DNA from: an uncultured Erythrobacter sp.
GTDB lineage: Bacteria; Pseudomonadota; Alphaproteobacteria; Sphingomonadales; Sphingomonadaceae
Assembly: GCA_947494705.1 (NCBI GenBank)
Contig: CANLVN010000001.1
Location: 186,001 to 250,000, forward strand
Length of the DNA stretch: 64,000 bases
Direction: 5' to 3'
This document shows positions 38,361 through 47,990 of this stretch, piece after piece. The translations under genes and the position numbers were made by a program. The stretch's first letter is position 1. Each line of letters begins with the position of its first letter. The notes below the pieces were generated by a model, which was given only the letters and a program-made list of their open reading frames with translations, was not told the DNA's origin and made no database searches.

Positions 38361-39587
38361 ATGGACCTCGAAACTTCCCCATTGGCTCGCCCTTTTCCCG
38401 AAATGCCGCCGATCGACGGCGTGACCGTGCGCGTAGCCCGTGCGCGCTACAAGGATTGGGACCGCGCCGACCTGACCTTCGTCGAACTGGCCGAAGACAC
38501 AGCGGTAGCGGGTGTTTTCACGCAAAGCGCCTGCGCCTCGTCAGAGGTGGAGCTGGGCCGCGAGCAGGTGAAATCCGGAACCGCACGCGCCCTGATCGTC
38601 AATGCGGGCAATTCAAACGCCTTCACCGGATATCGCGGACGCGAGGCGGTCGAGGCGATTCAGGCGCAGGTGGCCGAAGCGTTGAATTGCGCAGCGGCCG
38701 AAGTGCTGGTGTCTTCAACCGGCGTGATCGGCGTTCCCCTGCCCAAGGACAAGGCCCGCGCCGGAATCTTTGCGGCACTCGATGCCGAGCCTTGCGAATG
38801 GCGCGATGCAACCGATGCCATCGGCACGACCGACACCTTTGCGAAGGGCGCTCACACCTCGGCGATGGTCTCAGACACACGCGTCGAGCTGAACGGGATC
38901 ATCAAGGGCAGCGGGATGATCGCACCCGACATGGCGACGATGCTCGGCTATATCTTCACCGATGCCGATGTTGCCCCGGCCTTTCTGCAGGAGCTGCTGA
39001 CCCGCGCCAATGGTGAAAGCTTCAACTGCATCACCGTCGATGGCGATACCTCGACCAGCGATACGGTGCTGGCTTTCGCAACCGGCAAGGCGGGGAATGC
39101 GCGGATCACCGGCTGGGACAGCCCCGGTGCAGATGCCTTTGCCGGCGCACTAACCGATATGTGCCGCCAATTGGCGCAATTGGTGGTGCGCGATGGCGAA
39201 GGGGCCACCAAGTTCATCACCATTCGCGTCTCCGGCGCGGTCAGCGACGATAGCGCCCGCCGGGTTGCGCTTTCGATCGCCAATTCTCCGCTCGTTAAAA
39301 CGGCGATTGCGGGCGAGGATGCGAATTGGGGCCGCGTCGTCATGGCTGTCGGCAAGGCAGGCGAACCGGCCGATCGGGACAGGCTTTCGATCGCATTCGG
39401 CGGCGTCTGGGCAGCGCGCGACGGTCTGCCGGTCGAGGATTACGACGAAGCCCCTGTTGCCGAGCACCTGAAAGGCGAGGAGATCGACCTTGCCGTTGAA
39501 TTGGGCATGGGGGACGGTCGCGCGACTGTTTGGACATGCGACCTGACCCACGGCTACATCTCGATCAACGCTGACTACCGTTCATAA
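38361..39587 (+). CDS. argJ: Bifunctional glutamate N-acetyltransferase / amino-acid N-acetyltransferase
   Basis: ArgJ moves the acetyl group from N-acetylornithine to glutamate in arginine biosynthesis. The 408-aa precursor is cut autocatalytically into alpha and beta chains before a Thr. That site is visible in GSGMIAPDMATMLGYIF. Other family segments are NAGNSNAFTG, STGVIGVPLP and GEDANWGRV. The start is ATG 38361 (MDLETSPLARPFPEMP); an earlier in-frame start at 38298 lacks support. The histidinol-phosphatase gene follows by nine bases. Confidence 0.94.
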   Translation: MDLETSPLARPFPEMPPIDGVTVRVARARYKDWDRADLTFVELAEDTAVAGVFTQSACASSEVELGREQVKSGTARALIVNAGNSNAFTGYRGREAVEAIQAQVAEALNCAAAEVLVSSTGVIGVPLPKDKARAGIFAALDAEPCEWRDATDAIGTTDTFAKGAHTSAMVSDTRVELNGIIKGSGMIAPDMATMLGYIFTDADVAPAFLQELLTRANGESFNCITVDGDTSTSDTVLAFATGKAGNARITGWDSPGADAFAGALTDMCRQLAQLVVRDGEGATKFITIRVSGAVSDDSARRVALSIANSPLVKTAIAGEDANWGRVVMAVGKAGEPADRDRLSIAFGGVWAARDGLPVEDYDEAPVAEHLKGEEIDLAVELGMGDGRATVWTCDLTHGYISINADYRS

Positions 39588-39596
39588 GGTTACATC

Positions 39597-40400
39597 ATGA
39601 GCCAGTTTTCGCCCCTCGACGCCGAGATCCGCGACCTGCTGCGCTTTGCAGCGACGCGTTCGATGCTGCCGCGCTTCCGCGCGCTCAGCGACGACCAGAT
39701 CGAAATGAAGGGCAAGGACGATCCCGTCACCGTCGTCGACCGCGAGGTTGAAGAGTTCCTGACCGAGGCGCTGACACGGCTCGCACCCGATGTCGAAGTC
39801 GTGGGCGAGGAAGCCGTCGCCAGGGACGAAAGCGTCCTGGAAAAGCTCAACGGTCCGTGCTGGATCATCGACCCGCTCGACGGAACTGCCAACTTCACGC
39901 AGGGCAAGGAGCCGTTCGGCATCATCATCGCGCTGGCCGATGCGGGCAAGGCGGTTGCCGGGTGGCTCTACGATCCGAACAAGGACCGGCTGTGCCACAC
40001 CAAGGCCGGCGAAGGCGCCTTTATCGATGGTGAGCGCATCACGGCGCAAAGCACCGGTGAGACCCCGCCCGTCGCTGCGATCAGCCGCATTTTCATGACG
40101 CAGGAACAGATCACCGAGACCGAAGCGAAACTGGGCGGCCACTACACTTTCGTCGACATTCCGCGCTGCTCCGCCGAGCAATATCCGCGCCTCGCGCTGG
40201 GCGTGAACGACGTATCAGCCTTTCAGCGCACCCTTCCCTGGGACCATGCGGCGGGCGCATTGTGGCTCAACGAGGCAGGCGGAAAGGTCGCGCGCTTCGA
40301 CGGCAGCGAGTATCGCGTCGACGATTACGGACGCACGGGGTTGCTCGGGGCAGCTAGCCCCGAGCTATGGGATCAGTATGTGGCGTTGAGAAGCGACTGA
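39597..40400 (+). CDS. hisN: Inositol-monophosphatase-family phosphatase, probable histidinol-phosphatase
   Basis: A 267-aa Mg-dependent phosphatase of the IMPase family. The metal motifs VVGEEAV, DPLDGTANF and PWDHAAGALWLNEAGG are intact. The protein groups by feel with the alphaproteobacterial HisN type that dephosphorylates histidinol phosphate, and linkage with argJ (another amino-acid gene) fits. Inositol or other sugar phosphates remain possible substrates. It ends 13 bases before the convergent trxA gene. Confidence 0.85.
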   Translation: MSQFSPLDAEIRDLLRFAATRSMLPRFRALSDDQIEMKGKDDPVTVVDREVEEFLTEALTRLAPDVEVVGEEAVARDESVLEKLNGPCWIIDPLDGTANFTQGKEPFGIIIALADAGKAVAGWLYDPNKDRLCHTKAGEGAFIDGERITAQSTGETPPVAAISRIFMTQEQITETEAKLGGHYTFVDIPRCSAEQYPRLALGVNDVSAFQRTLPWDHAAGALWLNEAGGKVARFDGSEYRVDDYGRTGLLGAASPELWDQYVALRSD

Positions 40401-40413
40401 CGTCGCAGCGAGA

Positions 40414-40734
40414 TCAGATCTCGCTTTCGAGCCAATCTTTCAGCTGGCTCTTGGGGGCCGCGCCGACCTTGCGGGCGACCGGCTCACCATTCTTGAAAAG
40501 CACCATCAGCGGGATCGACTGAACGCCCATTTCGGCGGGAATTCCGGTGTTCTCCATGATGTCCATCTTGGCGATGGTGACGCTGTCGCCCAGTTCCTCG
40601 CTGATTTCCTCCAGCGCCGGAGCGATCATCTTGCATGGCCCGCACCATTCCGCCCAGAAATCGACAAGAACGGGCTTGTCGCTCTTGATGACATCGCTTT
40701 CAAAGCTGGAATCGGTGACATTGACGGTGGCCAT
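40414..40734 (-). CDS. trxA: Thioredoxin
   Basis: A 106-aa thioredoxin with the active site FWAEWCGPCKMIAP, the conserved cis-proline in VQSIPLMVLF and the terminal helix. It keeps cytoplasmic protein thiols reduced. It is the last gene of the divL-to-trxA unit, 50 bases after addA, although its own promoter in that gap is possible. Confidence 0.97.
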   Translation of the reverse strand: MATVNVTDSSFESDVIKSDKPVLVDFWAEWCGPCKMIAPALEEISEELGDSVTIAKMDIMENTGIPAEMGVQSIPLMVLFKNGEPVARKVGAAPKSQLKDWLESEI

Positions 40735-40784
40735 GGGAAATTCTCCTGAAATTTGCTTGCGTTCAATCTAGGTCGCTTTGCCGC

Positions 40785-43700
40785 TCACTCAAGTGGCAGC
40801 GGGGTATAGTTATCCTCCGCCATACCCAAGTTGGCTTTGTATGCAGCCAGCATGGCCGGGTCGATTTCATGAAGTGACGGCGTATGAGTATACAGTAGCG
40901 CGGCCCGTATCTCCCGGCCCGGATAAATCACCTCCAGAGCCGATGTGTATGCGGCCATCTGCCTGAGAGTCGCGGCGGGAATCGCGGTCAGCGACTCGGG
41001 CGGACGGCGCGTGGTCTTGAAATCGACGACCGTGACTGCCTCTGGTGTCACCAGCAGCCGGTCGGCAGTGCCCGCCACGACCACCCCGTCGACGTTCGCG
41101 GCAAGCGGCACCTCGGCGAGCGCCTGCGGGGAAAAGATCGCGGCGTAACCCGGATTATCAAGAACGCTTAACGCACTCGTCAGCATCTCGGCGCGGGTCG
41201 CCTCGTCGAGATCATTCGCCTGCCGTGCAAGCCACGCGGTCGCAGCCTGCTCGCGCGCGTCGGGCTCCAACTCGGGCAGGCGTTCAAGCAATCGGTGGAT
41301 CAACGTGCCGCGCCGGGCAGCGATCTGAGCTGAACCGCCGGGGAGCGGTGGGTCTGATCCCTTTTCCTCACCTGCACTGCTCGGCGCGAGCGGACGCGGC
41401 GGGCGTGGCTCGGGACCGATGGGAGTGGAGGCCCACTTGGGCAGTTCCGGCCTGCTCGGAGCAGCAAGCGTCGCATCTTCACCGACGATCGGATCGGCAC
41501 CGACGCCCAATTCGCGCCGCTCGCCCCAGATATCGTCCTGCGCCGCCGGAACGTCGAACAGCGGTTCAAGCCGCGCATACCAGCTGTCCTCGTGCGGCTC
41601 GCCCCTCTTCGCCTGCTGGGGCCCGAGCGATCCGCCGATGAACAGAGCTTCCTCTGCACGCGTCATCGCGACATAGAGCAATCGCCAGTGCTCCTGCATT
41701 GCCGCGGCTTCGGCCTTTTCCTGCGCCGCCTTGATGGGTCCGGCACATTCATCCTTCTTGAGCAAGGGCAGCGGTACGTTGCGCGTGTCGTCCTGCAAAT
41801 CGAGCGCGCCCGGCTTGCCCGGTTCGCCGGTCGCATCGGCAAGGATCACTATGGGCGCCTGGAGCCCCTTGGAGCCATGCACGGTCATCACCCGCACCTG
41901 ACCCGTCGCTGCGTCTGGATCGCGCTTGAGCTCGCCCTCACCCGCTTCGAACCACTCGATGAAACCCGCAAGGCTCGGCGTGTGTGCGCTTTGATAGGCG
42001 AAGGCAGCGTTGACCAGTTCGTCGATCGGGTCGTTGGCTTCGACACCCAGCCGCGCCACCAGCGCACGGCGCGCGTTCCAGGAGCCGGTTAGCAGCCATG
42101 CCAGCAGGTCCTGCGGCGTTTCGAAATCCGCGCGGGAGAGCAGGTCCCGCAGCTGATCCACCGTCTCGCGAACGAAATCGTCGTCATGCCTGCGCAGATG
42201 GTCCCACAGTCGCTTGCCCGGCTTGCGCGGGCAAAAAGCGAGCAGGTCGTCCTGTGTCCATCCTACCAGCGGCGAAGCGAGCAGGTTGGCAAGGCTGAGA
42301 TCGTCGAGCGGCTGGGCGGCAAATTTGAGCGCGGCCATCAGGTCCTTGACCGCCAGCGGATCGCCCAGCCGCAAGCGGTCAACGCCCGCCACAGCAACGC
42401 CGCGACCGTGCAGCTTGGCGACGATCTGGCGAGCGAGGTCCTTGCGCTTGCGCACCAGCACCATGACGTCGCCCGCGCGCGCATGGCGGCGCTTGCCCTT
42501 TTCGAGAACGAAGGGCTGCTCGTCGGTCACCCACCGGCGCACCTGTTCGGCGATGTTTTCGGCCAGCACCGTGTCGTGCGCGGGCAGCCAGTCGCGATCC
42601 TCGCCGTCCTGTTCTTCCTCGACCTCGCCGCTTACGACCGGCGGCCACAGACCGACGAGACCGGCACGGTCGTCTCCCTCGTGCGGATCGGGCGCCTTGG
42701 GCAGGCCGAACGCTTCGAAGCCGAGCGCGTCGATCGCCTGATTGACGAAAGCGAGGACGGGCGCGGAGGTGCGGAATGATCGACCCAGTTCGGGATCGTC
42801 GAATTCTGGCAGGCGGCGATTGTCGCGCAATTCGTTGGCATGGGCACGTGCGTCAGCGATCCGCTCTTGAACCTTGCGCTTGGCACGTTCGAAGTTCTCC
42901 GGGCTGGTCCCCTGAAACCCGAAGATCGCCTGTTTGTAATCGCCGACGGTGAAGATCGTGCGCAGCTTGTCCCCGCTAGCACCCTCCCCGCTGAAGAAGT
43001 CGTCGATCAACGCGTCGATGATGCTCCATTGCGCTTCGTTCGTGTCCTGCGCCTCGTCGATCAGGATGTGGTCGAAGCTGCGGTCCAGCTTGTAGCGAAT
43101 CCACGCCGCCGCGTCGGACTGGCCCAGCAGGAGCGCGGCGCGGCGAATGAGGTCGTCGAAATCCAGCAGTCCTTCCCGGGTCTTCGCCTCTTCCCAGCGC
43201 AGGGCAAAGGCGCGGCCTGCCTCGAGAGCCGGGGTAAGGAAATCGGCAAGCGCGAGAAGAGCGCGGCGTTCGGCGACCATTTTCACGGCCTGAGAGACCA
43301 TCTCCTGCCCTTCCACGAAATTCGGGTCACTTTCGCGCGGTTTTTTGAGCTGGAGCGATGGCTCGCCATCTGCCCGCAGGAGAGTGCCGTGGAAGCCCGC
43401 GACCGCCTCCACCCGTGCCGCATGGTCAAGGGACAGCCACTCGCGCATGAAAACGAGGCATTTGTCGGCGGTCTTGGTCCCCCATGCCTCCAACACAGGA
43501 ACCATCGCGAGCAGATGATCGTCGGGAAAGCGATCGGGACCCAGGCCCTCGACCGTCCAATCCTCGTCCGCATCGCTTGGCATACCGAGAACCCGCAAAA
43601 CCCGCGAACGCATCGGAGGTTGCCAGCCTGCCGGCCCTTCCCACAGCTGCGTTGCGCCCGCACAACGCATCAGCCAGCGGCGCAGCCCGTCGGGATCCTT

Positions 43701-44249
43701 GGCCTTTGCAAATTGTTCGACCGCACCGGTAAACTGCGGATCGCCCTCGCCCAGCATCTCGGCCAGCACTTCACGCGCCAGCAATTCGCGCTCGCGATCT
43801 TCCATCGGACGCGCGCCGGGCGGGAGACCGCTCTCTTCAGGGAAGTTGGCGAGCAGCCATTGCGAGAAGGCATGGATCGTGTCGATCCTCAGACCACCGC
43901 CCGGACAGTCGAGCACGCTGGCGAACAGGGTCCGCGCATGGGCCTGCGTATCGGGATCGAAGGGCGCGCCGAGATATTTGAGCTCCTTGCCCAGCGTTCC
44001 GGCTTCGAGCCTAACCCAGCGCGCCAGCACCGAGTTGATCCGGTTCGCCATCTCTGCCGCGCCCGCCTTGGTAAAGGTGAGGCACAGGATCTGGGAGGGG
44101 TCGACACCGGGCGTCAGCAGCAGCCTGAGCACGCGCGCGGAAAGCACCTGCGTCTTGCCCGTCCCTGCCGAGGCTGACAGCCAGATATTGCCCGCCGGGT
44201 CGGCGGCGGCGAGCTGGTTATCCTGAAGCGGGAAGACCGCACCGCTCAT
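40785..44249 (-). CDS. addA: Double-strand break repair helicase-nuclease AddA
   Basis: Large subunit of the AddAB enzyme that resects DNA ends for RecA. The 1154-aa protein has UvrD-type helicase motifs: SASAGTGKT (Walker A), TFTKAGAAEMANRI, DFDDLIRRAALLL, LIDEAQDTNEAQW, VGDYKQAIFGFQG, MTVHGSKGLQAPIV, and YVAMTRAEEALF. The C-terminal nuclease domain is marked by RRGTLIHRLLE and VVDFKTTRRPPE. Its ATG 44249 overlaps the addB stop in ATGA. Confidence 0.95.
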   Translation of the reverse strand: MSGAVFPLQDNQLAAADPAGNIWLSASAGTGKTQVLSARVLRLLLTPGVDPSQILCLTFTKAGAAEMANRINSVLARWVRLEAGTLGKELKYLGAPFDPDTQAHARTLFASVLDCPGGGLRIDTIHAFSQWLLANFPEESGLPPGARPMEDRERELLAREVLAEMLGEGDPQFTGAVEQFAKAKDPDGLRRWLMRCAGATQLWEGPAGWQPPMRSRVLRVLGMPSDADEDWTVEGLGPDRFPDDHLLAMVPVLEAWGTKTADKCLVFMREWLSLDHAARVEAVAGFHGTLLRADGEPSLQLKKPRESDPNFVEGQEMVSQAVKMVAERRALLALADFLTPALEAGRAFALRWEEAKTREGLLDFDDLIRRAALLLGQSDAAAWIRYKLDRSFDHILIDEAQDTNEAQWSIIDALIDDFFSGEGASGDKLRTIFTVGDYKQAIFGFQGTSPENFERAKRKVQERIADARAHANELRDNRRLPEFDDPELGRSFRTSAPVLAFVNQAIDALGFEAFGLPKAPDPHEGDDRAGLVGLWPPVVSGEVEEEQDGEDRDWLPAHDTVLAENIAEQVRRWVTDEQPFVLEKGKRRHARAGDVMVLVRKRKDLARQIVAKLHGRGVAVAGVDRLRLGDPLAVKDLMAALKFAAQPLDDLSLANLLASPLVGWTQDDLLAFCPRKPGKRLWDHLRRHDDDFVRETVDQLRDLLSRADFETPQDLLAWLLTGSWNARRALVARLGVEANDPIDELVNAAFAYQSAHTPSLAGFIEWFEAGEGELKRDPDAATGQVRVMTVHGSKGLQAPIVILADATGEPGKPGALDLQDDTRNVPLPLLKKDECAGPIKAAQEKAEAAAMQEHWRLLYVAMTRAEEALFIGGSLGPQQAKRGEPHEDSWYARLEPLFDVPAAQDDIWGERRELGVGADPIVGEDATLAAPSRPELPKWASTPIGPEPRPPRPLAPSSAGEEKGSDPPLPGGSAQIAARRGTLIHRLLERLPELEPDAREQAATAWLARQANDLDEATRAEMLTSALSVLDNPGYAAIFSPQALAEVPLAANVDGVVVAGTADRLLVTPEAVTVVDFKTTRRPPESLTAIPAATLRQMAAYTSALEVIYPGREIRAALLYTHTPSLHEIDPAMLAAYKANLGMAEDNYTPLPLE

Positions 44250-47200
44250 GTGCGTTGCTCCGTATCGCCCGACTTCTCCGACAGTTGCACGATCCACTCT
44301 TCCAACCGCATCAGCTGGTCGTAGTCGGCATAGCCAGGATAATCGGGATTTTCCTTGGCAGTGAAGGGATCGGAGCCAAGGATGAAACGGTCGATTGCTT
44401 CGGCGAGGAAATCCTCGTGCGCTGGCAGGAAATCTTCAGGCAGCAGGCCGCTCTGGCGCGGCGTCTCCTTTAACGGTCGTTCGACATAGCCGAATTCGCC
44501 ATCCTTCTTCGAGCGCCCGAGAGACCAGTATTCGAACAGCTCGGCCTCGCCTGAAATCATGCGGTCGCCGTCCTCGAAACTGCCGTCGCGCGCGATCAGA
44601 CCGAGTAGGCCCATCTGCAAGGCATATCCCGCCTCGACCCGCTTGGCGCTGGGCGGGCCGCCGGTCTTGTAGTCGACGATGGCGAGGCTGCCATCGGCGA
44701 GCCTGTCGATCCGGTCTGCACGGCCTCGAACCTTGACGCCCTGCACCATCATCGCGCCCTTGGCCTCGGTCGCTATTATCTCGCGAGCGTCCGCTTCGTC
44801 GACCCATTCCTCGAACCGTTCGAGCGCGGCGAGGATGCGCGGTTGCCACAACCCGGCGAACAGCGGGTGGACTTGCGCCTCTGCGAACTTGCGCCTCGCA
44901 AAAGGCACGATTGCAAGGTCGGGCTCGCTCGCCTTAGCCTTATGCCATGCATCGAGAATATCATGCACCAATGTCCCGCGCAGCGCCGGATCGCTGAAGG
45001 GATCGGCGGCGAGCGGGTCGAGCTTGCGCAGTGACAGGATCTCCTGCGCATAGAACTGGTATGGGTCGCCCAGCAATCGGTCGAGCGCTGTGACCTTGAT
45101 ATCGACGCGCCGTTGCTCTGGCGAAGGGCGCGGTGCGGGACGAATATAGGGCGGAGCAGGCACCGGGGCGCGGTCGAGCGCTTTGGGCAATTCCGGGATG
45201 CGCGTTTCGCGATGCTCCTCCGCCAAATCGCCCAACAGCGCCTCGACCCGCAGAACGAATCGCGACGGCAGTGTCGGTCCCTCGGCATCGCGCTCCGCCC
45301 GGCTCAAGATAACTTGCGGAGCACCCATGGCGCCTGCGAGGTCGTGCGCCGCAAGGCCGATGCGGAACTCGGCGGCCGGCACACCCAACGCTCGCAGGAC
45401 ACCGGGGGCAAGCAGCGCTTCCGCTCCGGGCGCCGGAGGCCAGCTGCCTTCGTTGAGCCCCGCGCATATCACCAGGTCGGCGCGCGCCATACGGCTTTCG
45501 AGCAAACCGTAGATCGCCACGCGCGGATGGCCACCATAGGGTGGTCGTACCGCAATCTCGTCCATGCAATCGCGCTGGATCGCGGCAATATCATCGGGCG
45601 CGACCCGCGTATCAAGTGAGCGCGCCTGACCGCGCAGATCGTCGACCATCGCGGCAAGCGAGCGCCCATCTTCGCGCGCCCAGACAAGCTCCCCGGCCAA
45701 CGCTTCCGCTGCCACCGCGAGCAGGTCGAGGGCATCGGCAAGCGCCATCCCGGCAGGCATATCCAGCAGCGGCGCGATCACCGCTTCCACCTCCTGCCAC
45801 CACTCGGCCTCCCCGGCCTTGGTCGCTATCGTGCGATAGGCCTGGAGATTTGCAGCAGGTGTGGGACCGCGCAATTCCCGGTCGAAAGCGCGCAGCGACC
45901 GCAGCCATGTCCGGCGCGCCTCATCGTCCGCGCGCCTGACCAGCGGATGGGCGAGCGCCGCGATCAGCGTTGCAGGCGCAAGCCCGTGCGAGACCAGCTC
46001 GCCGAGCAGCCCGAAAAGCCGCCCGGCCGGGGTCAGCGACAGCGTGCGACCGGCGCTGTCATTCGCCTCGATATTCCAGCGCTCAAGATGTTGCACAACG
46101 CGCCGCGCCAGCGAACGGTCGGCCGTCACGAGCGCGATCCGCTTTTCCGGTTCCTCCAGTGCCTCGCGGATCAGAAGGGCGATGCATTGCGCCTCTTCCT
46201 CCGATGTCGGACTCGTCATCAGCCGCACACCTGACAGGCGGCGTTTTTCCTTTTCGAGATCGACCCACGAACGGCTCGCCTGCGGCGGCAGGAATAACGA
46301 ACTGATCGCATGGCTTCGTTCGGGCGGCGATGCAGTAGCTCCTTTCCGATGCCATGAGCGAACCTCTTCGCGAGCAATGCCCATGCGACCGAGCAGCAGC
46401 TTGAGGTGGTATTGCGGGTGGGTCAGCGCATCGTTCGCGCCGAAAATCTCGCCACCGGGCTCAGGCGCTGCGCCCGCGCGGCCCAGTTCTGCCCAAGCAT
46501 CGTCCGACAGCGACAGATCAAGGTCCGGCAGGACGACCGCACCCCTTGGGAGATAGGCCACCGCGCGCAGCATTCGCGCGAGGGCGGGCGACGCGCTGGT
46601 GATCCCTGCAGCGATTATGGGTGTCGCTGGCGGTTGTGCGCGCCACTTTTTCGCCGCGCGCTCGAACAGCATATTGCGCCGTGTCGCTGCATCGACCCGC
46701 TCCAGCTCATCGAGGCGCGAGCGCCAGCGCGCCTGCACCGCCGCGAACAAACGTAGCGAGCGTTTCCAGTGCTCGGACAGATTGCCCAACCTGTCGAGCA
46801 CCGGCTCACCCAGCAGGTCTTGAGGCTCGACATCTTCGACCAGAAGGCGATCCATCGTCCGCCCGATCTCGCGAGCCAACCGCAATCGCGCCGCACCCGG
46901 CAGGGGTGGTTCACCCAAACCCGCGCGCTCCTGTTCGACCAGTCGCGCCAGTTCAAGCCAGCGCTGCGTGGGTTCGACAGCCGGGGGGATGTCGCTCGCT
47001 CCCAACGGGTCGAGCAGCGCGCCCAGCGACTCGTCGAGGTCGAGATCGCCGATCGTGACCATGCGCGGCATCAGCAGGCCAGAGAGGCCTTCCGAGCCGC
47101 AATAGCGGATGAACGCCTCTGACAAAGTGCGCGCTGCGCGGCTCGACGGAACAAGCAGCGTCAGGCGCGCCAAGCCGACATCGGGGTCGGCATAGCGCGG

Positions 47201-47293
47201 CACAATCCCGGCAACGAGCGCATCGGCAAAGCCGCGATGCGCAGCGATGGAGTAGATTTCGGGAGCAATGCCCTCAGCCACGCTTGAGCGCAT
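44246..47293 (-). CDS. addB: Double-strand break repair protein AddB (alphaproteobacterial type)
   Basis: Partner of AddA. The 1015-aa protein has an inactivated helicase-like N-terminal half (no Walker A) and a C-terminal PD-(D/E)XK nuclease with LRGTLVHDILDAWH and AIVDYKTGGPPSAKRV. The Cys cluster that staples an iron-sulfur centre in the Bacillus enzyme is absent, as in alpha-type AddB. Two starts are possible: ATG 47293, used here, overlaps the murU-like gene by 20 bases; GTG 47281 would overlap by eight. Confidence 0.9.
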   Translation of the reverse strand: MRSSVAEGIAPEIYSIAAHRGFADALVAGIVPRYADPDVGLARLTLLVPSSRAARTLSEAFIRYCGSEGLSGLLMPRMVTIGDLDLDESLGALLDPLGASDIPPAVEPTQRWLELARLVEQERAGLGEPPLPGAARLRLAREIGRTMDRLLVEDVEPQDLLGEPVLDRLGNLSEHWKRSLRLFAAVQARWRSRLDELERVDAATRRNMLFERAAKKWRAQPPATPIIAAGITSASPALARMLRAVAYLPRGAVVLPDLDLSLSDDAWAELGRAGAAPEPGGEIFGANDALTHPQYHLKLLLGRMGIAREEVRSWHRKGATASPPERSHAISSLFLPPQASRSWVDLEKEKRRLSGVRLMTSPTSEEEAQCIALLIREALEEPEKRIALVTADRSLARRVVQHLERWNIEANDSAGRTLSLTPAGRLFGLLGELVSHGLAPATLIAALAHPLVRRADDEARRTWLRSLRAFDRELRGPTPAANLQAYRTIATKAGEAEWWQEVEAVIAPLLDMPAGMALADALDLLAVAAEALAGELVWAREDGRSLAAMVDDLRGQARSLDTRVAPDDIAAIQRDCMDEIAVRPPYGGHPRVAIYGLLESRMARADLVICAGLNEGSWPPAPGAEALLAPGVLRALGVPAAEFRIGLAAHDLAGAMGAPQVILSRAERDAEGPTLPSRFVLRVEALLGDLAEEHRETRIPELPKALDRAPVPAPPYIRPAPRPSPEQRRVDIKVTALDRLLGDPYQFYAQEILSLRKLDPLAADPFSDPALRGTLVHDILDAWHKAKASEPDLAIVPFARRKFAEAQVHPLFAGLWQPRILAALERFEEWVDEADAREIIATEAKGAMMVQGVKVRGRADRIDRLADGSLAIVDYKTGGPPSAKRVEAGYALQMGLLGLIARDGSFEDGDRMISGEAELFEYWSLGRSKKDGEFGYVERPLKETPRQSGLLPEDFLPAHEDFLAEAIDRFILGSDPFTAKENPDYPGYADYDQLMRLEEWIVQLSEKSGDTEQRT

Positions 47294-47990
47294 CTTCCGT
47301 CGGACCGATCGCCTGCGGCGTGCCGACTTCGAACCACAGGCCGGTGAAGGATACGCCGTATAGCCGCCCTTCGGAAATGGCGCGATCCCACAGGATATTG
47401 GTCGAGAACTTGCCTTCAGGTGCCTCGCGCAAGAGCCGCTTCGAGACCAGCTGGATGCCGGTATAGATGAACGGCGCAATCCGGCCTGTGCGACGCCGGG
47501 TGAGCTGTCCGACCGCGTCCATGTAGAAGTCGCCCTGCCCGCTGAAATTGACTGCGCGCGCATGGCCGGTCAGCAGCAACAGCGCGTCCATCTCGTCCGG
47601 GTTCCAACGCGCCGACAGATCGCGAAACGCATCGCGCGGCCCGTCGAGCCAGATATTGTCCGCGTTGAGGCAGAAGAACGGATCCGGCAGGCTGTCCTGC
47701 GCCTTGACCATTCCGCCGCCGGTTTCGAGCAGGGCGTCGCGCTCATCGGAGATAACGATCTCGGGCGCGCTGCGGTCAATAACATGCGCTTCGAGCGCGT
47801 CGGCCATGTAATGGACGTTGACCACTGCGCGCGCGATGCCGTTTTCCGCCAGCCGGTCGAGAGCATGGTCGATCAATGGCTTTCCCGCAACGCGCACCAT
47901 CGGCTTGGGCATCGACGCAGTGAGCGGGCGCATCCGTTTGCCGAGTCCTGCGGCCATCACCATCGCGGTATCGCTTACCAGATCGCTCAT
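47274..47990 (-). CDS. murU: N-acetylmuramate 1-phosphate uridylyltransferase
   Basis: A 238-aa nucleotidyltransferase that makes UDP-MurNAc from MurNAc 1-phosphate in peptidoglycan recycling. It has the sugar-nucleotide signature MVMAAGLGKRMRPLTASMPKPM and the metal-binding LNADNIW. The call rests on pairing with amgK next to it, the combination known from Pseudomonas putida and Caulobacter; alone it could be another NDP-sugar pyrophosphorylase. Its ATG overlaps the amgK stop (ATGA). Confidence 0.86.
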   Translation of the reverse strand: MSDLVSDTAMVMAAGLGKRMRPLTASMPKPMVRVAGKPLIDHALDRLAENGIARAVVNVHYMADALEAHVIDRSAPEIVISDERDALLETGGGMVKAQDSLPDPFFCLNADNIWLDGPRDAFRDLSARWNPDEMDALLLLTGHARAVNFSGQGDFYMDAVGQLTRRRTGRIAPFIYTGIQLVSKRLLREAPEGKFSTNILWDRAISEGRLYGVSFTGLWFEVGTPQAIGPTEDALKRG

